64,000 nucleotides of DNA from Marinobacter fuscus (lineage in GTDB: Bacteria > Pseudomonadota > Gammaproteobacteria > Pseudomonadales > Oleiphilaceae). The number at the start of each line of letters is the position of its first letter. The first letter of the stretch is position 1. A program made the translations under genes and the position numbers. The notes beneath the pieces are model-generated. The model had not been told where the DNA came from, did no database searches, and saw only the letters and a list, made by a program, of their open reading frames with translations. The DNA lies in assembly GCF_003007675.1 (NCBI RefSeq), contig NZ_PXNP01000103.1, forward strand, positions 124,001 through 188,000, read 5' to 3'. Positions 39,263 to 48,392 of the stretch are shown piece by piece.

Positions 39263-40228
39263 ATGAACCGCAAACGATTTCCCCGCTCATTGATCCTGGC
39301 CTCGCTGGCACTGACCGCGCCGGTTTCCGCAGCCGAGGTAAATATTGTCACCTCAATAAAGCCAGTCGAATTGTTGGTGAAGGCGGTAGCCGGTGATGCC
39401 GTGGACGTGACATCACTCGTGCCCCCCGGCGCCAGCCCCCATAACTACACGATGAAACCCTCTCAGCGCCGTGCGCTGGCCGAGGCGGATCTGGTGTTCT
39501 GGGTTGGCCCGGCCATGGAAACCTTTTTGAACCGGCTTCTGAGCGGCCAGGAATTTGCGGACAAAACCGTTGCCTTCACCGAAGCCGCGCCTGACGAAAA
39601 AGGTGAGCATAACGCTCACGGTCATGAGGAGTCCGGGCAGGAGCACGAACCCGAGCATCCGCATGAGCATGGACACCACGATCATGGCGACGGCGAAGAC
39701 CCTCACATCTGGGTAGATCCGCTGTTAGCGCTGGATATGGCGAGAACAATTAAAAGCGCTCTGGGCGGGCTGGGCAGTCTCGATGAACGTTTGCTCGAGA
39801 ACAATTTGGCGCGCTTTGAACAAAAGCTGATGGCAACCGAGATCTCAATTCGAGCGAGCTTCCAGGGCCTGGAAGGCGTCAGCCTGTTTGCCTATCACGA
39901 CGCCTATACCCGTTTTGCCGAACATTACGGGCTGTCTCTGCACGGCGTGCTCACGCTCAACCCCGAACTGTCACCGGGCGCCAGACACGTGGCCGAAGTG
40001 CAGCAGAAGCTCAGAACCGCCAGCCAACCCTGCCTGCTGACCGAACCCCAGTTCAACAGGCAGTGGTGGCATTCAATCACCGAGGGACTGAACGTGAGGT
40101 TCAGCACCTGGGACCCTCTGGCAACTGATATCCCCTCCACGCCGGACGGCTACATACAGTTTCAGCAGGCCATAGCCACGGCGACGCTGAACTGTTTACC
40201 AGAGCAGGGCCAGCATCAGAGGAATTGA
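39263..40228 (+). CDS. znuA: Zinc ABC transporter periplasmic binding protein
   Basis: ZnuA captures zinc in the periplasm for the ZnuBC importer. The 321-residue protein has a signal peptide ending near PVSAAE, zinc-ligand histidines in GASPHNYTMKP and FAYHDAYTRF, and the family's His/Asp/Glu-rich flexible loop (about residues 115-145). The ATG at 39263 is used; the frame extends upstream through the operator. The znuB, znuC and zur genes usually found nearby are not in the window. Its 3' end overlaps the converging AEC transporter gene by 33 bases. Confidence 0.95.
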   Translation: MNRKRFPRSLILASLALTAPVSAAEVNIVTSIKPVELLVKAVAGDAVDVTSLVPPGASPHNYTMKPSQRRALAEADLVFWVGPAMETFLNRLLSGQEFADKTVAFTEAAPDEKGEHNAHGHEESGQEHEPEHPHEHGHHDHGDGEDPHIWVDPLLALDMARTIKSALGGLGSLDERLLENNLARFEQKLMATEISIRASFQGLEGVSLFAYHDAYTRFAEHYGLSLHGVLTLNPELSPGARHVAEVQQKLRTASQPCLLTEPQFNRQWWHSITEGLNVRFSTWDPLATDIPSTPDGYIQFQQAIATATLNCLPEQGQHQRN

Positions 40229-41110
40229 AATCATCGCCAACAGGGTCTGGCCGCTGATGATGCCCGCCATCAGCGGTGCATCTCCGCCCAGTTGACGCGC
40301 CAGGATGTAAGCGGAAGTTGCCGTGGGCAAGGCCGCCAGTAAAACCACCACTTGTACCAGAAGCCCCTCCAGCCCGAGCGCCCAGGCCAATCCCGCCGCC
40401 ATCAAGGGCAGTGCCACCAACTTCAACACCGACGACACAACGAAAGCGGATGTGCTGCCCCGAAGCGCGCTCAGCTCCAGCCCGGCCCCTACCGCCATCA
40501 GCCCCATGGGTAACGCAAGATTACTCAAAGGCGCCAGAGTACCGGCCAGTAAAGGGTGGAAACCGATCTCAAAATAGCCCCACACTACCCCTAGCACGGA
40601 GCCAAGAATCAGAGGGTTTGAGGCAATGGTTTTCAAGACACCGGCAAGACTGACCCGCCCCTGACTCGACACCAGGGAAAACATCAGAATACACAACAGG
40701 TTGAGAAGTGGAACCATGATAGCGACGGCAATGGCGGTCAGCGACAGCCCGTCATCACCGAGCAACATGCCACCGGCCGCCAGGCCCACATAAGAATTGA
40801 AACGGATGGCGCCCTGGTACACCGACGAAAACACCGGGCCCCGCCATTTCCATGCCAGCTGCACCAGAAACAACGCCAGCGACATGGCCACCAGCATGGA
40901 GACAATCAACAGCGCAGTATCGGCATAGGCTGAGGGCGGCAATCGAGCCTGCCCCAGTTTGAATACCAGCATCGCCGGGAACAGCACATAGTAGGTAAAG
41001 CGCTCCGCCCTGGGCCAGAAATCCCCTCCGGGAAAATCCAGCCGGCGCAGAACGTGGCCAAGCATGATCAACGCAAAAACAGGAACCAGCGCCTGCAGCA
41101 CCACCGACAT
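40196..41110 (-). CDS. AEC (auxin efflux carrier) family transporter
   Basis: A 304-residue inner-membrane protein with about ten hydrophobic helices arranged as two five-helix halves, as in the AEC/bile-acid-sodium-symporter fold. MSVVLQALVPVFALIMLGHVLRRLDF opens the protein and GIISGQTLLAMISIPLML closes it, both typical. Bacterial members carry malonate, malate or other organic anions; the substrate here is unknown. The gene stands alone on the minus strand and converges with znuA. Confidence 0.87.
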   Translation of the reverse strand: MSVVLQALVPVFALIMLGHVLRRLDFPGGDFWPRAERFTYYVLFPAMLVFKLGQARLPPSAYADTALLIVSMLVAMSLALFLVQLAWKWRGPVFSSVYQGAIRFNSYVGLAAGGMLLGDDGLSLTAIAVAIMVPLLNLLCILMFSLVSSQGRVSLAGVLKTIASNPLILGSVLGVVWGYFEIGFHPLLAGTLAPLSNLALPMGLMAVGAGLELSALRGSTSAFVVSSVLKLVALPLMAAGLAWALGLEGLLVQVVVLLAALPTATSAYILARQLGGDAPLMAGIISGQTLLAMISIPLMLALLW

Positions 41111-41438
41111 TGCCTACTTCCTTTCAGGTTGGCCTGGGACACCGGGAACGGCCCCACCTCTCCAACGGGAACACTATCATAGAACAAGCACAACTTCGCA
41201 GTTGCCATTTTCATCGGCCAAAGGTAGATTCAGCAATACAGCTTCTTTCAAGTGAAATGCGAAAGCCGTGATTTTTTCTTATTCAGGCATGCTTACATCT
41301 CCCCTGTCACTGCGGTTTTCCATCAGGAACACCGGCAGGTCAGCTGCTCGTCTCTGATTTCGCTGAATCCCCCCTTCAAGATACCTTCCCGGATTCAGCA
41401 AGTAACCGAAGTTCAAAACCTATTTCCCGGAGTTTTTT
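41111..41438 (+). other. AEC transporter-rnk intergenic region
   Basis: These 328 bases lie between divergent genes. No convincing gene is seen; small frames at 41064-41255 and 41252-41446 lack support. A perfect 9-bp inverted repeat GCTGAATCC / GGATTCAGC (41362-41370, 41391-41399) sits just before rnk, and GATTCAGCAA recurs at 41227-41236 and 41392-41401. These may be parts of the rnk control region or leader. Confidence 0.5.
41362..41399 (+). repeat. 9-bp inverted repeat in rnk leader
   Basis: The arms GCTGAATCC and GGATTCAGC are perfect complements with a 20-base spacer, ending 39 bases before the rnk ATG. It could be an operator or a stem-loop in the mRNA leader. Confidence 0.45.
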
Positions 41439-41825
41439 ATGGCTGATTTACCATCCATAACTGTTGCAGAAGAAGATTACAATCGCCTGAGCACCCTGCT
41501 CGAGCGCATGGCTGGCCAGTCTGACGTGGCCGACGGCCTAGAAGAAGAGCTTAGCCGTGCCGATATGATGCCGCTCGCCGAGATGCCGGATGGCGTGGTC
41601 ACCATGAACTCCAAAGTGCGGTTTCTGAATACCGACACCAACGAGGAGAACGAGGTGTCACTGGTGTACCCTCACGAAGTTGGCGACTCTATCCAGAAAG
41701 TGTCCATTCTGGCACCGGCCGGTGCCGCCATGCTCGGCCTGAGCATTGGCGACAGCATTGAGTGGCCGATGAAAGGCCGCAAGCCGATCCACCTGAAAGT
41801 GGTCGCCGTTACCCGAAACGCGTAA
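41439..41825 (+). CDS. rnk: Regulator of nucleoside diphosphate kinase (Rnk/GreA-like)
   Basis: Rnk is a small protein that binds RNA polymerase through a GreA/GreB-like C-terminal domain and alters nucleoside diphosphate kinase levels. The 128-residue product has a short N-terminal helical part (about 1-45) and the GreA-C domain (about 50-128) with VSLVYPHEV and SILAPAGAAMLGLSIGDSIEW. Its coiled coil is too short to act as a transcript cleavage factor. A GGAG ribosome site precedes the ATG. Single-gene unit. Confidence 0.92.
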   Translation: MADLPSITVAEEDYNRLSTLLERMAGQSDVADGLEEELSRADMMPLAEMPDGVVTMNSKVRFLNTDTNEENEVSLVYPHEVGDSIQKVSILAPAGAAMLGLSIGDSIEWPMKGRKPIHLKVVAVTRNA

Positions 41826-41924
41826 GCAATTTCCTTTACATATATCAGGACTTGATATTTCTCCAAAGGAAAAACGGCCTCCGGTGTTACCCTCTCAAGG
41901 GCAAACATAGTGTAAGGAGGCCGT

Positions 41925-43079
41925 ATGACCGAACAGCGCCCGGAAGATTGGGATCCAAGAGCCCGCCACATCCAGAAGGATCAGATACCGGCTTACGACG
42001 CCATGCGCCGCGAGTGCCCGGTAGCCTGGAGTGACTACCAGCAGTGGACGCTGTTCCGACATCAAGACGTCATGCAGGCTCTGGAAGATCACGACACTTT
42101 CAGCAACGCAGTGTCCGCGCACCTCTCTGTCCCCAATGGTATGGATCTACCCGACCATACCGCCTATCGCCGGGCCATCGAGCCCTATTTCGCCCCCGAA
42201 CCCATGGCCAGATTCGAGCCGGAGTGTCGAGAGGTTGCCCGGGCGCTGGTCGCCACCCTGAGCAAAGGCCAGCCGGTTAATGTCGTTGATGCGCTCAGCC
42301 GGCCGTTCGCTCTGAGAATCCAGTGTGCGTTTATGGGCTGGCCTAACAGCCTGCACCAGCCGCTGGCCGACTGGGTGGTAAAAAATCACCGCGCCACACT
42401 GGCCCGGGATCGCGCTGCCATGGCAGATGTGGCCGAAGAATTCGACGGTTACATCCGGGATCTGCTGGAAAGCCGCCGCCAGGCGGGCGATCAGGCGCCG
42501 GACGACGTAACCACCCGACTGATGCGGGAACAAGTGAACGGCAAGCCGATGACCGACGAAGAACTGGTCAGTCTGCTGCGGAACTGGACGGTCGGCGAGC
42601 TGGCAACCATCTCTGCCAGCATTTCCATTCTGGCCAGCTATCTGGCCAATCACCCATCATTGTTGCGAGATCTCAAGGCCGCTCCCGATGAACTGCCAGG
42701 CGCCATTGATGAAATTCTTCGCATAGACGCCCCGTTGATATCGAATCGTCGGGTAACCACGCGGGAAGTGAATGTCGGCGGGCGCACCATTCCCGCTGGC
42801 GAGAAAATCACCCTGCTCTGGGCATCCGCCAATCGGGATGAAGCCGTCTTTGGTGACCCCGAGGCCTTCTGCCCACACCAGAACGCGTCGAAAAACCTGC
42901 TCTACGGCGCTGGCATTCACGTTTGCCCGGGCGCGCCTCTGGCACGAATGGAATTGCAGGTATTCATGGAGGAGTTGCTGAAACAGATCGACAAGATCGA
43001 ACCGGCGGCAGACCAACAGCCCGAGCGCGCCATGTTCCCCACCGGCGGCTTCAACTATCTGCCCCTGGTGTTCCGCTAG
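41925..43079 (+). CDS. Cytochrome P450
   Basis: A 384-residue soluble bacterial P450. It has the heme-ligand loop LLYGAGIHVCPGAPLAR (cysteine near residue 336) and the ExxR motif in DEILRID. The I-helix is unusual: where most P450s have AGxE/DT, the sequence reads TVGELATISAS, so the acidic residue before the threonine is replaced by alanine. A perfect AAGGAGG ribosome site precedes the ATG. No ferredoxin or reductase gene lies nearby, so electrons must come from elsewhere. The substrate is unknown; terpenes, fatty acids or alkane products are common for marine bacteria. A palindrome covers the stop codon. Confidence 0.9.
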   Translation: MTEQRPEDWDPRARHIQKDQIPAYDAMRRECPVAWSDYQQWTLFRHQDVMQALEDHDTFSNAVSAHLSVPNGMDLPDHTAYRRAIEPYFAPEPMARFEPECREVARALVATLSKGQPVNVVDALSRPFALRIQCAFMGWPNSLHQPLADWVVKNHRATLARDRAAMADVAEEFDGYIRDLLESRRQAGDQAPDDVTTRLMREQVNGKPMTDEELVSLLRNWTVGELATISASISILASYLANHPSLLRDLKAAPDELPGAIDEILRIDAPLISNRRVTTREVNVGGRTIPAGEKITLLWASANRDEAVFGDPEAFCPHQNASKNLLYGAGIHVCPGAPLARMELQVFMEELLKQIDKIEPAADQQPERAMFPTGGFNYLPLVFR

Positions 43080-43097
43080 GCGTCTGCGCAGACGCCT
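43078..43097. repeat. 20-bp perfect palindrome overlapping the P450 stop
   Basis: AGGCGTCTGC followed by GCAGACGCCT forms a perfect inverted repeat beginning within the P450 stop codon, 54 bases before the converging selD stop. No T-run is present. Confidence 0.6.
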
Positions 43098-43151
43098 GGA
43101 ATTCACGGCACGAACCAGGCCACATCCGATAACCCGGACGCGGCCTGATCC

Positions 43152-44189
43152 TCAGTCTTCAATAAATATCAGGCTTTCGCCACCAGCGGCTTCTTCCAGA
43201 CGCCCCAGCGGCTGCAAGTCCAGACCCTGTTGCCTTGCAGCAGCCTCAAACGCAGCACGCTGGCTTTCCGCCACACTGACCATCAGGCCACCACTGGTTT
43301 GGGGATCGCAGAACACCAGTTTATCAGCCTCGCTCATGCCGGAGATTACCTTGCCAAACGCCGCCGCATTGCGGTGCGTACCGCCAGGAATACAGTCAGC
43401 GTCAATGTAGGGTTTCAGGTTAGGCAACAGCGGCACGGCTTTGCGGCTCACCCTCGCCTGCACTCCGCTGCCGCGACAGATTTCCAGCAAATGCCCGGCC
43501 AGACCAAAACCGGTGACGTCGGTCATGGCATTTACCCCCTCGATACCGGCAAACACTTCACCGACCTTGTTCAATGTCGCCATATTCTCAACCGCCACCG
43601 CCAAATCCGCCTCGGTGACCTTACCCTTCTTGGAGGCGCTGGTGAGAATGCCGACACCCAATGGCTTGGTGAGATACAACAAGTCGCCTGCCCTAGCGGT
43701 ATCATTGCGGATAATGCGATCCACCGACACCTGGCCAGTCACTGCAAGACCAAAAATTGGCTCGGGCGAATCAATACTGTGGCCGCCCGCCAGCGCAATT
43801 CCGGCTTCGGCACAGACCGCCCGGCCACCGTCGATCACTTTCGCCGCAACTTCCGGAGCCAGTTCGTTCACCGGCCAGCCAAGGATGGCAATCGCCATAA
43901 CCGGCTTGCCGCCCATGGCGTAGACATCACTGATGGCGTTAGTGGCGGCAATCCGGCCGAAGTCGAACGGATCATCGACCACCGGCATAAAAAAGTCGGT
44001 CGTACTGATAATACCAATACCGTTACCCACGTCGGCCACCGCAGCATCGTCCCGGCTGCTGTTACCCACCAGCAGGCGTGGATCGTGGAATTCCGGCGCA
44101 TCGGTGTGCAGAATGCGATCCAGAACATCGGGCGCAATTTTGCAGCCACAACCGGCACCATGGCTGAACTGGGTCAATTTGATAGACAA
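43152..44189 (-). CDS. selD: Selenide, water dikinase
   Basis: SelD makes selenophosphate from selenide and ATP, the selenium donor for selenocysteine and 2-selenouridine in tRNA. The 345-residue protein has the catalytic loop [13 protein letters not shown] with cysteine (about residues 15-17), not selenocysteine, and the [21 protein letters not shown] region. The start is TTG at 44189 with AGGAA six bases upstream. The usual partner mnmH (selU) or selA/selB are not in the window, so the use of selenophosphate must be encoded elsewhere. Confidence 0.95.
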   Translation of the reverse strand: MSIKLTQFSHGAGCGCKIAPDVLDRILHTDAPEFHDPRLLVGNSSRDDAAVADVGNGIGIISTTDFFMPVVDDPFDFGRIAATNAISDVYAMGGKPVMAIAILGWPVNELAPEVAAKVIDGGRAVCAEAGIALAGGHSIDSPEPIFGLAVTGQVSVDRIIRNDTARAGDLLYLTKPLGVGILTSASKKGKVTEADLAVAVENMATLNKVGEVFAGIEGVNAMTDVTGFGLAGHLLEICRGSGVQARVSRKAVPLLPNLKPYIDADCIPGGTHRNAAAFGKVISGMSEADKLVFCDPQTSGGLMVSVAESQRAAFEAAARQQGLDLQPLGRLEEAAGGESLIFIED

Positions 44190-44299
44190 AGTCGGTTCCT
44201 TCTGCGGATGAAAATCTTTGATAGTATGGCTCAGACCTATTCTGAATACGGCCGAGCCTTACGTCCAGCCTACCTTGTCGCTACAAAACAGGAAATTCA

Positions 44300-45472
44300 A
44301 TGAGCACTTCAGACCAACAGGGCCCTGCAACCCGCATTATCCACAACCAGCGCCACCAGGACGCCTTCGGCAGCCCTTACAGCCCGGTATATAACACCAC
44401 CACCTACCGCTTCGAAAACACCCAGGCTCTGCTGGACGTTATCGAAGGACGCACCCCGGGCAACCTCTACACCCGCTGGGGCACCAACCCCAGTATCCAG
44501 GAGCTTGAACAAGGGCTGGCCCGGCTCGAGCAGGCCGAGACTGCACTGGCCTTCGCTTCGGGCATGGCCGCTATTTCTGCCACCCTGCTGGCCCACGGTC
44601 GTCAGGGTATTGTTTGCGTGGGGGATCTCTATGGCGGTACCCAGGAATTCCTGAAAAATCACTGCATGGCGCTGGGCATTGACGTTCAGTTTCTGTTCCG
44701 AGGCGAACTATCGCAACTGGAAGCTCACCTCCAGGCGCCGGGCAAACTGGTGTATTTCGAAACTCCGGCCAATCCGAATCTGGCCATTCTGGATATCGCG
44801 GCCATTGCCGAACTCGCTCACCGTAAACAGGCCTTGGTGGCGGTGGACAATACCTTCGCCAGCCCAGTCAACCAGAATCCTCTGGCCCTTGGCGCCGACC
44901 TGGTGCTGCACAGCGCCACCAAATACCTGGGCGGCCACAGCGACCTGACCGCCGGGGCACTCATGGCCTCGGCTGAGCTGATCAAACCCGTTATCGCCTG
45001 GCGCAAGAATCTGGGCCAGTTGATTGCGCCGGAAACCGCGGCCTTGCTGTCCCGCAGCCTGCGAACCCTGCCGATAAGAATCCGCCAGCATAACGAAAAC
45101 GCGCTCGCCGTCGCCCGGGCCATGGAACAGCACCCGGCTGTGCTCAAAGTACATTATCCCGGCCTGCCCTCGTTCCCGGATCACCCACTGGCCGCCCGGC
45201 AAATGCAGGGCTTCGGTGGCATGCTCAGTATCGAGGTCGAAGGGGGCCAGCAAGCCGCCGCCCGGGTTGCCGACAAGCTGCAGGTCTTCCTGCTGGCCAC
45301 CAGCCTCGGCGGCGTGGAAAGCCTGGTCAGCCAACCCAGCGCCACCAGCCACCACGGTCTGAGCCGAGAAGAGCGCCTGCAACGCGGCATCGGCGACGGC
45401 ATGCTCCGGCTCTCCGTCGGCCTGGAAGACGCCCAGGATCTGATCAACGACCTCCACCAGGCCCTCGACTGA
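44300..45472 (+). CDS. Cys/Met metabolism PLP-dependent enzyme (trans-sulfuration family)
   Basis: A 390-residue fold-type I PLP enzyme of the cystathionine beta/gamma-lyase and methionine gamma-lyase group. The PLP lysine lies in LHSATKYLGGHSDLTAGA (about residue 210), with YTRWGTNPSIQELEQGLARLE and SLGGVESLVSQPSATSH as further family marks. It may be cystathionine beta-lyase, gamma-synthase-like or an O-acylhomoserine sulfhydrylase; sequence reading alone cannot decide. A good CAGGA site precedes the ATG. It is divergent from selD; together they hint at sulfur and selenium metabolism, but this may be chance. REP-like palindromes follow the stop. Confidence 0.88.
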   Translation: MSTSDQQGPATRIIHNQRHQDAFGSPYSPVYNTTTYRFENTQALLDVIEGRTPGNLYTRWGTNPSIQELEQGLARLEQAETALAFASGMAAISATLLAHGRQGIVCVGDLYGGTQEFLKNHCMALGIDVQFLFRGELSQLEAHLQAPGKLVYFETPANPNLAILDIAAIAELAHRKQALVAVDNTFASPVNQNPLALGADLVLHSATKYLGGHSDLTAGALMASAELIKPVIAWRKNLGQLIAPETAALLSRSLRTLPIRIRQHNENALAVARAMEQHPAVLKVHYPGLPSFPDHPLAARQMQGFGGMLSIEVEGGQQAAARVADKLQVFLLATSLGGVESLVSQPSATSHHGLSREERLQRGIGDGMLRLSVGLEDAQDLINDLHQALD

Positions 45473-45484
45473 AGCTTATACGTT

Positions 45485-45553
45485 GGGGTCAGACCCCGTG
45501 ACATTTCGACGTTGGGGTCTGACCCCACATTGAATGTCCGGGGGTCTGACCCC
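45485..45553. repeat. Three GGGGTCWGACCCC palindromes (REP/REPIN-like cluster)
   Basis: Cores lie at 45485-45497, 45514-45526 and 45540-45553. GACATTT follows the first and GAATGTCC precedes the third, so the outer units make a larger imperfect inverted repeat. The cluster starts 13 bases after the trans-sulfuration gene's stop. Confidence 0.75.
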
Positions 45554-45629
45554 GGTATAGGTAGTTCCGTCCGTTGACGAGGCGGTACCCTGGCCTCAAA
45601 CTGCGGTATTGACCCCGGAACAACCGCCC

Positions 45630-46007
45630 ATGCAGCCAAATCGCCAGCCGCTATCTCAGCCCCTGAAACGCCTGATTCCCGGGCTTTCGGCGCTGTTGCT
45701 GGCGTTGGTGTTTGTATGCTCGGCAACTCAGGCACAGACCAGTCCGAACTTCGAAGACGGCCCTTCGGCCGCAAGTCAGCTGCAACATCTGGTGGTCGCC
45801 AGCCATTCATCCGCCTGGCAAAGCCAGCGAGCAACCCAACCGGATGATAACGAAGCCCAACCTGACCACGGCGACTTCCTGCCCTTATCCGAACGGGCAC
45901 CGGCAACCACATTAAACCGCCACACGCCTGCCATCGCGCCTCGGCCGTCAATATCACACCCACCGGCCTTCTTTTCGCCGTCACCCAGAGCACCGCCCGC
46001 AAAGTAA
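45630..46007 (+). CDS. Small exported protein of unknown function
   Basis: No family is recognised. The 125-residue frame begins MQPNRQPLSQPLKRLIPGL and shows a convincing signal peptide with cleavage near ATQAQ (about residue 37). The mature part is hydrophilic and rich in Pro, Ser and Gln, with a basic PxP-rich tail. The ATG at 45630 is preferred to an in-frame TTG at 45609. It lies between the REP-like cluster and the fused secDF gene, in the same direction and 63 bases upstream, so co-transcription is possible. A long antisense frame (45181-46089) overlaps it but resembles nothing. Moderately likely to be real. Confidence 0.45.
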   Translation: MQPNRQPLSQPLKRLIPGLSALLLALVFVCSATQAQTSPNFEDGPSAASQLQHLVVASHSSAWQSQRATQPDDNEAQPDHGDFLPLSERAPATTLNRHTPAIAPRPSISHPPAFFSPSPRAPPAK

Positions 46008-46070
46008 TCCCCATACGCGCCAAAGATCCGGCCTCACCGCCGATAGCATCACTTTTGCAAAGGATTACCC

Positions 46071-48374
46071 ATGAAATCATTACGTTCACGGGCCATTGTC
46101 TATGGTCTGGTGATTCTGCTCGGGCTGCTCTGTGCCCTACCCAATCTACTGCCTGGTAACCTGGCCGAGAAGCTCCCGCCCTGGTATCAGGAAAATACGA
46201 TCGCGCTCGGTCTCGACCTGCAGGGCGGCTCCCACCTGCTGCTGGAAGTCGATACCAGCGAACTGATTGCAGCCAACCCCGATCAAAACCGCCAGCAACT
46301 GGTAAAGGATGCGATTGAACGCAGCCTGGAAGTGGTGCGCCGGCGGCTGGATGAAACCGGCCTTGTCGAACCCAGCATCACCCGGCAGGGTGAAGACCAG
46401 ATTCTGGTACAAATGCCCGGGGTGGCAGATCCGGCAGACATTCGTGACTTGCTGGGCACCACCGCTCAGATGAGCTTCCATTGGGTGGCCCGAGGCGACA
46501 ATACTCCGCGCTCAGCCACCTTGCGCCTGACCGACGCCGACGGCCAGACGTACACACTGGAGAAACGCGTCGCCTTGGCGGGCGAACGCATCCGGGACGC
46601 CCACATGGCGTTCAACCCGGACACCGGCCAACCCGTGGTCAATTTCAGGCTGGACACAGAGGGCGCCAAACGCTTTGGTGACATGACGCGCCTCAACATT
46701 GGTCGCCCACTGGCCATTGTGCTGGACAACCAGGTTCTGACCGCGCCGGTCATTCGTGGCGTGATCGCCGGAGGCAGCGGTGAAATCAGCGGATCCTTTA
46801 CCACCACAGAAGCCAGCAATCTGGCGCTTCTGTTGCGCGCCGGAGCACTGCCCGCGCCGCTGCACGTCATCGAGCAGCGCTCGGTTGGCCCGGATCTTGG
46901 CAGTGATGCCATTGCCATGGGCATCAGCACAGGTCTGTTGGGCGCCGCCCTTGTGGTGGCCTTCATTCTGGGCATTTATGGTCGGTGGGGCCTGATTGCC
47001 TGTGCTGGCCTTGCCATCAACATCGGACTGGTATTTGGCCTGCTCAGTGTGCTTGGCGCCACCCTTACTCTGCCTGGCATTGCCGGCGTTATTCTCACTC
47101 TTGGCATGGCCGTGGACGCCAACGTCCTGATCAACGAACGCATCAAAGAGGAATCCCGGCAGGGAAAACCCGCCTGGATGGCTTTAAAGGAAGGCTTCGG
47201 GCGTGCCTACAGCACGATTCTGGACTCCAACATCACCACCCTTATCGCTGTCAGCCTGCTATTTATGTTCGGTAGTGGCCCGGTTCGCGGGTTTGCCGTA
47301 ACCATTGGCATCGGTTTGCTCACGTCACTATTCACCTCTGTGGCCTTTAACCGCCTGGTAATGGAATGGTGGATTCGCGGCCGGGAACGGTCTCCTTTGG
47401 CAATTGGCGGTTTCGCCTGGCTAGACCGGCTGACCGGCCGAAACCTGAATTTTATGAAAGGTCGGGTATTGGGGCTAAGCCTATCCGCTCTGCTGTCGAT
47501 AGCAGCCATCGGACTGTTCCTCAAGCCAGGCCTGAACTACGGCGTAGACTTTACCGGCGGAACGCTGGTGGAAATGTCGGCCCCGTCGGTATCGGTGGAT
47601 CAACTGCGAGCAGCTTTACAGGCCCGGGATCTGGGCTCGGCCTCCATCCAGGAATTTGGCCAGGCAGGTGACTATCTCGTACGCCTGCCCGCCGACACCG
47701 CTTCAGGTGCTGATGCCGCTGAGACGGTGGATACTCTGAAAGTTGCGGTCACGGAGATGCAGCCCGCCGCCAGTTTCACGAAAGTGGACGTGGTGGGCCC
47801 GAAAGTAAGCGGTGGTTTCGGCGATGCAACAATTCTGGCCATATTGCTTGCGGGCGCGGGTATGCTGGCGTATCTGTGGTGGCGATTCGAATCCCACTTT
47901 GCACTGGCCGCAACGCTCACCATTGCGCTGGATCTCACCAAGACCATCGGCTTCTTCGCCCTTGCTGGCGTTGAATTCAACCTTACGGCCGTCGCGGCAC
48001 TACTGGCGCTGATCGGTTATTCGGTGAACGACAAGGTGGTCGTGTTTGACCGAATCCGCGAAAAGCTGAGGCAGACACCCGAGACGCCCTTTATCCAGGT
48101 ACTGAACCAGAGCATCTCCGCCACTCTTGGCCGCACTGTGTTCACATCGGTGACTACCTTCCTGGCCCTGTTGCCCATGGGCATTGCCGGGGGAACCGCA
48201 GTTGCCAGCTTCTCGCAGCCTATGCTGTTCGGCATCGTGATAGGCACCAGCTCGTCCATCTTTATCGCTTCACCGATTCTGTACTACCTCAGTGAGCGGC
48301 GATCAAGAAAAGGCCGGCCCCAGCTCCGGCCCTCTGCCGAAGAACTGCGCCAGCAACTCGACCTCATCCCCTGA
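46071..48374 (+). CDS. secDF: Fused SecD-SecF protein translocase subunit
   Basis: SecD and SecF use the proton gradient to help pull proteins through SecYEG. Here both are one 767-residue chain. The SecD half has ALGLDLQGGSHLLLEV, a short P1 domain and about six membrane segments with GMAVDANVLINERIKEE. The SecF half starts near residue 460 with LNYGVDFTGGTLVEM and carries SVNDKVVVFDRIREK. The sum of separate SecD and SecF is usually about 930 residues; the loss is mainly in the P1 periplasmic domain. It is not next to yajC or tgt, the usual place of secD and secF, so it may be a second copy. A REP-like unit follows. Confidence 0.88.
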   Translation: MKSLRSRAIVYGLVILLGLLCALPNLLPGNLAEKLPPWYQENTIALGLDLQGGSHLLLEVDTSELIAANPDQNRQQLVKDAIERSLEVVRRRLDETGLVEPSITRQGEDQILVQMPGVADPADIRDLLGTTAQMSFHWVARGDNTPRSATLRLTDADGQTYTLEKRVALAGERIRDAHMAFNPDTGQPVVNFRLDTEGAKRFGDMTRLNIGRPLAIVLDNQVLTAPVIRGVIAGGSGEISGSFTTTEASNLALLLRAGALPAPLHVIEQRSVGPDLGSDAIAMGISTGLLGAALVVAFILGIYGRWGLIACAGLAINIGLVFGLLSVLGATLTLPGIAGVILTLGMAVDANVLINERIKEESRQGKPAWMALKEGFGRAYSTILDSNITTLIAVSLLFMFGSGPVRGFAVTIGIGLLTSLFTSVAFNRLVMEWWIRGRERSPLAIGGFAWLDRLTGRNLNFMKGRVLGLSLSALLSIAAIGLFLKPGLNYGVDFTGGTLVEMSAPSVSVDQLRAALQARDLGSASIQEFGQAGDYLVRLPADTASGADAAETVDTLKVAVTEMQPAASFTKVDVVGPKVSGGFGDATILAILLAGAGMLAYLWWRFESHFALAATLTIALDLTKTIGFFALAGVEFNLTAVAALLALIGYSVNDKVVVFDRIREKLRQTPETPFIQVLNQSISATLGRTVFTSVTTFLALLPMGIAGGTAVASFSQPMLFGIVIGTSSSIFIASPILYYLSERRSRKGRPQLRPSAEELRQQLDLIP

Positions 48375-48392
48375 GCTTTGGAGTCGAGCTTT

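Noticed and set aside
41252..41446. Plus-strand frame of 64 codons before rnk
   Set aside because: It overlaps the rnk start out of frame, has no good ribosome site and includes the inverted repeat; more likely leader.
43230..44303. Plus-strand frame of 357 codons opposite selD
   Set aside because: Shadow of selD; it also runs into the start of the next gene.
45181..46089. Minus-strand frame of 302 codons opposite the trans-sulfuration gene end and the small exported protein
   Set aside because: It runs through the REP-like cluster and part of a confirmed gene, with low-complexity Arg/Ser content. The plus-strand frame with a signal peptide is the better reading.
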